A DNA stretch of 5,524 bases from Beijerinckiaceae bacterium (GTDB taxonomy: Bacteria; Pseudomonadota; Alphaproteobacteria; Rhizobiales; Beijerinckiaceae). The position numbers and the translations under genes are program-made. The stretch lies in assembly GCA_027311205.1 (NCBI GenBank), contig DAICZI010000133.1:264-5787 (forward strand), in the 5' to 3' direction. Of this stretch, positions 1 to 5,524 are shown piece after piece (the first letter of the stretch is position 1; the number at the start of each line of letters is the position of its first letter). The notes below the pieces were generated by a model, which was given only the letters and a program-made list of their open reading frames with translations, was not told the DNA's origin and searched no databases.

Positions 1-259
1 CCTCCAGCGCGGCGCGCAACTCGTCCAGCGAGGTGACGCTTGCCAGATCAACCGCGGCGCTCGACGACAGGCGCGCCAGGCTGGCATCGGCGCGGCGCGG
101 CAGCGGCGCTTGCCGGCGCGCTGGTTCTGGCTCAGGCTCGCGCGGCTTGAAATGGTCGCGCGGTTCGGTATCCAGCACTGCATCAACGCCAATATCGGCG
201 TAAAACCGCAATATGGCGGCCATGGCGGCGGTTTCGAGGTCTGGGCCTGCTGACATCAT
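1..259 (-). CDS. Probable uracil-DNA glycosylase (family 4-like), N-terminal part only
   Basis: An open frame of 86 codons starts at an ATG-ATG pair (259 and 256) and runs off the left edge, so only the N-terminus is visible. It reads through a helix-like stretch (LRFYADIGVDAVLDTEPRDH, residues 17-36), then a proline/glutamate/arginine-rich linker (about 37-60), then VTSLDELRAALE (75-86). This resembles the N-terminal extension of alphaproteobacterial family 4 uracil-DNA glycosylases, in which the LDELRAAL-like stretch leads into the first iron-sulfur cysteine and the catalytic domain. Those enzymes remove uracil from DNA, starting base-excision repair. The catalytic and 4Fe-4S residues lie outside the window, so the call rests on the N-terminal pattern and on the divergent ETF-QO gene, a neighbour I recall from Hyphomicrobiales. 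No strong Shine-Dalgarno precedes the start. An in-frame stop at 341-343 (minus) limits how far upstream it could extend. Confidence 0.68.
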   Translation of the reverse strand, partial: MMSAGPDLETAAMAAILRFYADIGVDAVLDTEPRDHFKPREPEPEPARRQAPLPRRADASLARLSSSAAVDLASVTSLDELRAALE

Positions 260-299
260 GGCCCGTTCTATGCCACAATTCTGCAGGCGCGGCGAAGCA

Positions 300-304
300 G
301 AATC
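300..304. promoter_or_regulatory. GANTC (GAATC) site in the divergent intergenic region
   Basis: GAATC matches the GANTC target of CcrM, which is itself encoded in this window. The site lies 8 bases upstream of the putative -35 box of the ETF-QO promoter and 41 bases upstream of the glycosylase start. In alphaproteobacteria some GANTC sites in promoters alter transcription by methylation state through GcrA. That it has such a role here is inference from position only. Confidence 0.3.
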
Positions 305-312
305 CTTGCGCC

Positions 313-340
313 TTGCACACGAATTAGGTTCAAGTATAAA
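313..340 (+). promoter_or_regulatory. Sigma70-like promoter for the ETF-QO/rnhB genes
   Basis: TTGCAC (313-318) and TATAAA (335-340) are separated by 16 bases. They match the TTGACA and TATAAT consensus at four of six and five of six positions. Transcription would start near 347, giving a leader of about 70 bases before the ATG at 415. The boxes lie in a locally AT-richer stretch between two divergent genes, which supports the call. A weaker -10-like TATAGA at 350-355 lacks a good -35 partner. Confidence 0.5.
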
Positions 341-402
341 CTATCTCGGTATAGACCACCGCGCAGGCCACCCGACCTGTCACTCTGACAGCATTGCCCT
401 TC

Positions 403-408
403 AAGGAG
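403..408 (+). promoter_or_regulatory. Shine-Dalgarno site that fixes the ETF-QO start
   Basis: AAGGAG lies 6 bases before the ATG at 415, an ideal spacing. The frame is open further upstream and contains a TTG at 394, but that codon lies before this site and would place it inside the coding region. The ATG at 415 is therefore preferred. Confidence 0.75.
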
Positions 409-414
409 CCCGAT

Positions 415-2103
415 ATGCCCAATGATCCCAGCACTGCCTCAGCCCCGCCGGCGCGTGAGGCCATGGAGTTTGATGTGGTCATTGTCGGCGCTGGCCCTGC
501 GGGGCTCGCGGCTGCCATCCGGCTGAAGCAGCTTGATCCGGAACGCAGCGTGGTGGTGGTCGAGAAGGGCTCCGAAGTCGGCGCGCATATTTTGTCGGGC
601 GCGGTGATTGATCCTGTCGGCCTCGACCGGTTGCTGCCGGAATGGCGTCAGGACAAAGCCTGTCCGCTGAAAACGCCGGTCAAGGCCGACCGGTTTTATT
701 TTCTGGGGCCAGCGGGGGGGCTGCGACTGCCGAATTTTCTGATGCCGAAATTGATGAACAATCACGGCAATTTTGTTGGCTCGCTCGGCAATCTGGTGCG
801 CTGGCTCGGGCAAAAGGCCGAAAGCCTTGGCATTGATATTTATCCGGGCTTTGCCGCAACCGAACTGCTTTATGACGAGAAGGGCGGGGTGCGCGGCATT
901 GCCACCGGCGACGTGGGCATCGGCAAGGATGGCAAGCCCAGCGCGCAGTTCACCCGCGGCATGGAGCTACTCGGCAAGTATGTCTTTTTGGCCGAAGGCG
1001 CGCGTGGCTCGCTGTCCAAGCAGGTGATCGCCAGATACGACCTTGCCAACGGTCGCGATCCGCAGAAATTCGGGCTCGGTATCAAGGAGCTCTGGCAGAT
1101 TGAACCGGCCAAAGAGCGCCCCGGCCTGGTGCAGCATTCCTTCGGCTGGCCACTCGATAATCGCACGGGTGGCGGTTCGTTTCTTTATCATCTCGGCGAG
1201 GGCCTCGTATCGGTCGGCTTTGTCGTGCACCTGAACTACAGGAACCCGACGCTGTCGCCCTATGATGAATTCCAGCGCTTCAAGACGCATCCCTCGATTG
1301 CGCCGTTGTTTCAGGGCGGCAAAAGGCTGGCCTATGGGGCGCGGGCGCTCACCGAAGGTGGCTGGCAGTCGGTGCCGAAGCTGGTGTTTCCGGGCGGAGC
1401 GCTGCTGGGCTGCGCGGCGGGCTTTGTCAATGTGCCCCGCATCAAGGGGTCGCATAATGCCATTCTCTCGGGCATGGAGGCTGCGGAAGTGGCCCATGAG
1501 GCGCTGAACGAGGGACGCTCGGGCGATGAACTCAGTGCTTATGAAACTCACTGGCGCGAAAGCGCGATTGGTCGCGACCTGAAGCGGGTGCGCAACGTCA
1601 AGCCGCTATGGTCGCGCTTGGGCACGGTGCTGGGCGTCGGGCTCGGTGGCTTTGATATGTGGTTCCAGCAGCTCTTCGGAGGCTCGCTGCTCGGCACGCT
1701 GTCGCATGGCAAGGCGGATTATGCCAGCCTCAGCAAACTTTCCGCCGTCAAGCCGCTGGTTTATCCCAAGCCCGATGGCAAGCTCACGTTCGATAAATTG
1801 TCCTCGGTGTTCCTGTCGAGCACCAACCATGAGGAAAACCAGCCGCCGCATCTGGTGCTGGCTGATCCCACCATCCCGATCAAGCGCAACCTGCCCGAAT
1901 ATGGCGAGCCGGCGCGGCTCTATTGCCCGGCGGGGGTCTATGAAGTGGTCTATGGCGATGACGTGGCCAGGACTGATCCGCGCTTTGTCATCAACGCGCA
2001 AAATTGCGTCCATTGCAAAACCTGCGACATCAAGGACCCGGCGCAGAACATCACCTGGGTACCACCCGAAGGTGGCGGCGGACCGAATTACAGCGGCATG
2101 TGA
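415..2103 (+). CDS. Electron transfer flavoprotein-ubiquinone oxidoreductase (ETF-QO)
   Basis: This 562-residue protein transfers electrons from reduced electron transfer flavoprotein to ubiquinone at the inner face of the cytoplasmic membrane, linking acyl-CoA and amino-acid dehydrogenases to respiration. The N-terminus has the FAD-binding Rossmann motif GAGPAG (25-30). The second flavin-contact motif characteristic of the family, GCAAGFVN followed by VPRIKGSH, spans 332-347. A glycine-rich hydrophobic stretch (about 403-429) lies where the mammalian enzyme touches the membrane. The C-terminal ferredoxin-like domain supplies the single 4Fe-4S cluster through Cys504, Cys531, Cys534 and Cys537, the last three in NCVHCKTCDIKDP. 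All key residues are present, and the length matches the mature mammalian and bacterial enzymes. The start at ATG 415 is set by AAGGAG at 403-408. The stop abuts the rnhB start, so the two are probably co-transcribed from the promoter at 313-340. The family assignment is secure. Confidence 0.96.
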   Translation: MPNDPSTASAPPAREAMEFDVVIVGAGPAGLAAAIRLKQLDPERSVVVVEKGSEVGAHILSGAVIDPVGLDRLLPEWRQDKACPLKTPVKADRFYFLGPAGGLRLPNFLMPKLMNNHGNFVGSLGNLVRWLGQKAESLGIDIYPGFAATELLYDEKGGVRGIATGDVGIGKDGKPSAQFTRGMELLGKYVFLAEGARGSLSKQVIARYDLANGRDPQKFGLGIKELWQIEPAKERPGLVQHSFGWPLDNRTGGGSFLYHLGEGLVSVGFVVHLNYRNPTLSPYDEFQRFKTHPSIAPLFQGGKRLAYGARALTEGGWQSVPKLVFPGGALLGCAAGFVNVPRIKGSHNAILSGMEAAEVAHEALNEGRSGDELSAYETHWRESAIGRDLKRVRNVKPLWSRLGTVLGVGLGGFDMWFQQLFGGSLLGTLSHGKADYASLSKLSAVKPLVYPKPDGKLTFDKLSSVFLSSTNHEENQPPHLVLADPTIPIKRNLPEYGEPARLYCPAGVYEVVYGDDVARTDPRFVINAQNCVHCKTCDIKDPAQNITWVPPEGGGGPNYSGM

Positions 2104-2703
2104 ATGGCGCTCGATTACAGCTATGAGCGCGGGCTTGGCGCGCCTGGCACCATGATTGCGGGGGTTGACGAGGTCGGGCGCGGCGCGCTGGCAGGGCCGG
2201 TGGTGGCGGCGGCGGTCATTCTTGATCCGCGCCGCGTACCCGAAGGCCTCGATGATTCCAAGCGCCTCAGTCCAGCGCGGCGCGCGGTTCTGTTTGACAT
2301 CATCCTGCGCGATGCCCTCGGCGTGGCGCTGGCGGCCATTCCCGCCTCAGAGATTGACCGCATCAACATCAGGCAAGCCAGCCTGCGGGCCATGGTGCGG
2401 GCGGTTGGCGGGTTGGCGCTGGCACCGGACATGGTTCTGGTTGATGGCCACGATCTGCCGCCGGGCCTCGACAGGCCCGCACGTACCATCATTGGCGGCG
2501 ATGCCAAGACCGCCTCGATTGCCGCCGCCTCGATCATCGCCAAGGTCAGCCGCGACCGGCAGATGCAGCGCCTGGCGCTGGCCTATCCGGCCTATGGTTT
2601 TGAGCGCCACGTCGGCTATGGCACCAGGCAGCATGGCGCCATGCTCGATAGCCATGGCCTGTGCGATTTGCACCGCCGTTCGTTCATGCGCCATCGCGGC
2701 TAA
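2104..2703 (+). CDS. rnhB: Ribonuclease HII
   Basis: This 199-residue cytoplasmic enzyme cleaves the RNA strand of RNA-DNA hybrids and nicks DNA 5' of single embedded ribonucleotides, starting ribonucleotide excision repair. The four expected metal-binding acidic residues are visible: Asp22 and Glu23 in the DEVGRG motif (22-27), Asp114 in VDGH, and Asp133 in GGDAK. The SIAAASIIAKVSRD block (138-151) and the C-terminal HVGYGT and HRRSF signatures are also present, so the protein is complete and probably active. The length is normal for the family. ATG 2104 directly follows the ETF-QO stop codon, and I see no clear Shine-Dalgarno in front of it, which suggests translational coupling to ETF-QO. 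A second in-frame ATG at 2152 lies only 5 codons before the catalytic DE pair and would still keep the core. The adjacency of rnhB and ccrM is, to my knowledge, common in Hyphomicrobiales. Confidence 0.96.
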   Translation: MALDYSYERGLGAPGTMIAGVDEVGRGALAGPVVAAAVILDPRRVPEGLDDSKRLSPARRAVLFDIILRDALGVALAAIPASEIDRINIRQASLRAMVRAVGGLALAPDMVLVDGHDLPPGLDRPARTIIGGDAKTASIAAASIIAKVSRDRQMQRLALAYPAYGFERHVGYGTRQHGAMLDSHGLCDLHRRSFMRHRG

Positions 2704-2739
2704 ATTCACTTTGCTTGCAACCAAAGCACTGCAAAAAAC

Positions 2740-2764
2740 GCCACCGTCTTAACGGATTATTGGC
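2740..2764 (-). terminator. Possible weak hairpin after rnhB
   Basis: GCCA (2740-2743) pairs with TGGC (2761-2764). Inside it, CCGT (2744-2747) pairs with ACGG (2752-2755) around a CTTA loop, leaving a 5-base bulge (ATTAT). The only T-run beside it is on the minus strand (the complement of AAAAAA at 2733-2738). As a classical terminator it would therefore act on leftward transcripts, although no minus-strand gene is seen here. It could instead act weakly on rnhB transcripts, or be chance. Confidence 0.2.
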
Positions 2765-2790
2765 ATTTAGCTGCCGTCACAATCTATAAA
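2760..2790 (+). promoter_or_regulatory. Candidate promoter in the AT-rich ccrM leader
   Basis: TTGGCA (2760-2765) and TATAAA (2785-2790) each match the sigma70 consensus at five of six positions, but the spacer is 19 bases, longer than optimal. A second TATAAA follows at 2795-2800. Both lie in a markedly AT-rich stretch (about 2749-2836) between two GC-rich genes. If used, the transcript would have a leader of more than 120 bases. The CtrA-like half-site at 2868-2875 may mark a different, cell-cycle-regulated promoter closer to the gene. Confidence 0.28.
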
Positions 2791-2867
2791 CTATTATAAA
2801 TGCTAGAGTTTTTTAATAAAGCTGTTCAAAAAAGAGACGCCGATTTCTGATGCCTGAAACAGCCTGT

Positions 2868-2875
2868 TTAACCAT
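2868..2875 (+). promoter_or_regulatory. CtrA-like half-site upstream of ccrM
   Basis: TTAACCAT matches the shorter CtrA recognition motif described in alphaproteobacteria. It lies 45 bases before the ccrM start, a plausible position over a promoter. In Caulobacter crescentus ccrM is activated by CtrA late in the cell cycle, which makes the site meaningful in context. The full TTAA-N7-TTAA arrangement is not present here: 7 bases downstream the sequence reads CGCC. The regulatory role is inferred. Confidence 0.42.
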
Positions 2876-2902
2876 ACACGCCATAGTCATGACTGTTGGT
2901 AG

Positions 2903-4099
<1,197 letters not shown>

Positions 4100-4108
4100 G
4101 ATCCGATG

Positions 4109-4128
4109 GGCGGGCCCCCGGGCCCGCC
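4109..4128. terminator. GC-rich hairpin between convergent genes
   Basis: GGCGGGCCC (4109-4117) is the exact reverse complement of GGGCCCGCC (4120-4128). This gives a strong GC stem with a short C-rich loop (some inner pairs must open). It lies 9 bases after the ccrM stop and 5 bases before the end of the convergent binding-protein gene, so it could stop transcription in both directions. Neither side has a T-run, so it is not a textbook intrinsic terminator. Confidence 0.5.
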
Positions 4129-4133
4129 GCAGC

Positions 4134-5234
4134 CTATCGCGACCATATTGCCCTGTAAGCGCTGCGATAATGAACGGCTGGATCATAGGATCCGCTGGCC
4201 AGCGATGGATCATGGGCATTCTGGTCAGTGACGAGCAGGGGTGGCATCGCGAATCCGGTGGGTTCGTCCTTGTTTGCGAAGTCCCGGTTGATTTCGTCGA
4301 GGGCCTGCCAGGCCTCAAGGGCGAGGGGACTGGCGACGGTGGCTCTTTGGCCATCGGCGGCGGCAATGCGCTTCAGGGCGGCGGCGCTGCCCTCGCCCGC
4401 AGCTATGCCCGCGGGCCACGTCGGCGGTTTCAAGCCCAGCGCGTGCAAGGCCGATCCGAAATCGCGCAAATAGCGATCGGAAGGCGCTAGCGTCACATTC
4501 CAGCGACTGCCATAGCGCTGTTGCAGGGCCTTGAGTTGGCGTTGCACGGTCGCGACGGGGGCGTCGCGTGGCACGTCAACCACAGCCAAAACTTTGCAGG
4601 CGGAGCATTGGCGCAACCGCGCCTCCATTTGCCGGGCAATGTGGACATCACGCCGGCTGCGCGCATCGGTGAGGATGATTGCGCCGGCATGACCTTCTGA
4701 AAACGTGATGGCAGTGTCCGCAGCCAGCACCGCACGGGCGGCCCCGGATGGCCCCAGCCGCGTAAAAAACGGCAACTTGGGTGTCCGCATCGTGGCGTTG
4801 CCGCTCTCAATGCCGATGAATTTCACGCCCGCAGCGGCTCCCGCCTGCATGGCCGCAGCGGCAGAGTCGGGATCAAACCCGAACGTGATGATGCCATCAG
4901 GTTCATTGATGATCGCCTGTTCCAGCGTGATCCGCAGAGTTTGCCTTGTCGTGCCATGAAACAGGGTCAGTTGCCAGCCAAGGGCGGTGGCAGCGGCCTG
5001 CAAGGCATTGGCAAAGGGTGCGGCACCCTGGCTCGCGTCGTTTTCCACCAATGTGATCTTCTTGCCCTGCGCCGCCTTGGGGCCAGAAGTGGGGCCGCTC
5101 CATGTTTTTGGCGCGACCTGCGCCGCCGCGACATGCGCGGTGGCTGCCGCCAGCACATCATCAGCGTCCGCTGAATGGGCCATACTCAACATGAGCAGGC
5201 TGCTGAAAAAAGCTGCTCGCCGCAACGTTTGCAT
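4134..5234 (-). CDS. Secreted periplasmic sugar-binding-type protein (ABC transporter substrate-binding family)
   Basis: This 366-residue protein begins with a clear Sec signal peptide: two arginines (5-6), a hydrophobic core (about 7-18) and a probable cleavage after SADA (residue 24). There is no lipobox cysteine, so a soluble periplasmic protein is expected. The mature part starts with a beta strand (KKITLVEND, 58-66), then FANALQAAATALGWQ, PDGIITFGFDP (112-122) and AAGVKFIGIESG (134-145). This alternating pattern is typical of type I periplasmic binding proteins such as ribose- or xylose-binding proteins. The ligand cannot be named. Cys210 and Cys213 form a CxxC pair that could make a disulfide. 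ATG 5234 is preferred because GAGG (5243-5240) lies 5 bases before it; the ATG at 5237 is too close, and an in-frame ATG at 5291 would bury the signal peptide. No permease or ATPase gene is adjacent on either side, so its transport or sensing partner is unknown. Confidence 0.75.
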   Translation of the reverse strand: MQTLRRAAFFSSLLMLSMAHSADADDVLAAATAHVAAAQVAPKTWSGPTSGPKAAQGKKITLVENDASQGAAPFANALQAAATALGWQLTLFHGTTRQTLRITLEQAIINEPDGIITFGFDPDSAAAAMQAGAAAGVKFIGIESGNATMRTPKLPFFTRLGPSGAARAVLAADTAITFSEGHAGAIILTDARSRRDVHIARQMEARLRQCSACKVLAVVDVPRDAPVATVQRQLKALQQRYGSRWNVTLAPSDRYLRDFGSALHALGLKPPTWPAGIAAGEGSAAALKRIAAADGQRATVASPLALEAWQALDEINRDFANKDEPTGFAMPPLLVTDQNAHDPSLASGSYDPAVHYRSAYRAIWSR

Positions 5235-5239
5235 CATCG

Positions 5240-5243
5240 CCTC
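5240..5243 (-). promoter_or_regulatory. Shine-Dalgarno site for the binding-protein gene
   Basis: GAGG on the minus strand lies 5 bases before ATG 5234 and only 2 before ATG 5237. It favours the second of the paired ATG codons and argues against the longer frame beginning at 5291, which has no comparable site. Confidence 0.5.
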
Positions 5244-5272
5244 ATCAACAGCAAAGTCTAATATGTTGCGTA

Positions 5273-5277
5273 GAATC
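5273..5277. promoter_or_regulatory. GANTC (GAATC) site upstream of the binding-protein gene
   Basis: This CcrM target lies about 40 bases before the preferred start codon, in the 148-base gap between the binding-protein and dehydrogenase genes. I could not identify convincing -35 and -10 boxes around it, so any effect of methylation on expression is inference. Confidence 0.25.
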
Positions 5278-5350
5278 GTCCACGCCCCCATGGCAAGCCC
5301 GAAATGCTGCGATCACACTGCTCTGACACATTTGTCGCGGCTCTGGAAGA

Positions 5351-5390
5351 TTTCCTGACAGTCTCGTTAATTTCACGACCCTTCAGGAAA
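5351..5390. repeat. Inverted repeat over the 3' end of the alcohol dehydrogenase gene
   Basis: TTTCCTGA (5351-5358) and TCAGGAAA (5383-5390) are perfect 8-base reverse complements. Nested between them, TCGT (5364-5367) pairs with ACGA (5375-5378) around a 7-base loop. The right arm contains the dehydrogenase stop codon. On the minus strand the hairpin would form just as that gene ends, so it may be a terminator or mRNA 3'-stabilising structure. It has no T-run and only moderate stability. Confidence 0.35.
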
Positions 5391-5524
5391 ACTCGATCAC
5401 CTGCCGCACGCAGGCTCCGGCCTGGAGGCGATCAAAGCCCTCGTTGATGTCTTCAAGCTTCAGGCGATGCGTCAACAGCTTGTCCACGGCTAATAGCCCC
5501 TGCTGATACAGCGCGATATAGCGC
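5383..5524 (-). CDS. Zinc-type alcohol dehydrogenase, C-terminal fragment
   Basis: The last 46 codons of a minus-strand gene that enters from the right edge are visible, ending in TGA at 5385-5383. They begin with RYIALYQQGLLAVDKL, continue with THRLKLEDINEGFDRLQAG and end in CVRQVIEFS. This is the characteristic C-terminus of medium-chain, zinc-dependent NAD(P) alcohol dehydrogenases, including class III-like enzymes, in which the loop-helix segment EDINEGF closes the coenzyme domain. Such enzymes oxidise alcohols or hydroxymethyl adducts to aldehydes or their conjugates. The zinc and coenzyme sites are outside the window, so substrate and subgroup cannot be assigned. The binding-protein gene follows on the same strand after 148 bases, with an inverted repeat between them, so co-transcription is uncertain. 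Confidence 0.82.
   Translation of the reverse strand, partial: RYIALYQQGLLAVDKLLTHRLKLEDINEGFDRLQAGACVRQVIEFS

Noticed and set aside
394..414. Earlier TTG start for ETF-QO
   Set aside because: The strong AAGGAG at 403-408 lies after this TTG and is ideally spaced for ATG 415.
967..1551. 194-codon open frame on the minus strand inside ETF-QO
   Set aside because: It is antisense to motif-bearing ETF-QO sequence, has no domain pattern and lacks a promoter or Shine-Dalgarno.
2749..2763. TTAA-N7-TTGG as a full CtrA site
   Set aside because: Two bases of the second half-site differ from TTAA, so it is mentioned only as a possible degenerate site.

Overview
The window looks like chromosomal DNA from a GC-rich alphaproteobacterium, most likely of the order Hyphomicrobiales (Rhizobiales). 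The evidence is a CcrM-type GANTC adenine methyltransferase with the C-terminal domain typical of alphaproteobacteria, a CtrA-like half-site in front of it, an rnhB-ccrM gene pair, and an ETF-ubiquinone oxidoreductase gene divergent from a uracil-DNA glycosylase-like gene. These assignments come from reading protein motifs by eye; no database search was possible.

Layout. Bases 1-259 (minus) hold the N-terminal part of a probable family 4-type uracil-DNA glycosylase that runs off the left edge. A 155-base divergent intergenic region (260-414) carries a good sigma70-like promoter for the rightward genes. Bases 415-2103 (plus) encode ETF-ubiquinone oxidoreductase, followed with no gap by rnhB (2104-2703, ribonuclease HII). 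A 217-base AT-rich leader (2704-2920) precedes ccrM (2921-4099). A GC-rich hairpin lies in the 34-base gap between ccrM and a convergent minus-strand gene (4134-5234) for a secreted periplasmic sugar-binding-type protein. Upstream of that gene, at the right edge, is the C-terminal end of a zinc-type alcohol dehydrogenase (5383-5524, minus, partial).

How the genes relate. ETF-ubiquinone oxidoreductase feeds electrons from acyl-CoA and other flavin dehydrogenases into the quinone pool. The glycosylase, RNase HII and CcrM all act on DNA: uracil excision, ribonucleotide removal and cell-cycle-timed methylation. The right-hand pair, a binding protein and an alcohol dehydrogenase, looks metabolic, and no ABC permease or ATPase is visible beside the binding protein.

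Most of the window is ordinary conserved housekeeping sequence, and I found no convincing new system. The points most worth a second look are the ccrM leader (CtrA half-site, no GANTC, non-conserved protein N-terminus with an overlapping short frame), the binding protein without visible transporter partners, the GANTC sites in two intergenic regions, and the inverted repeat spanning the dehydrogenase stop codon.
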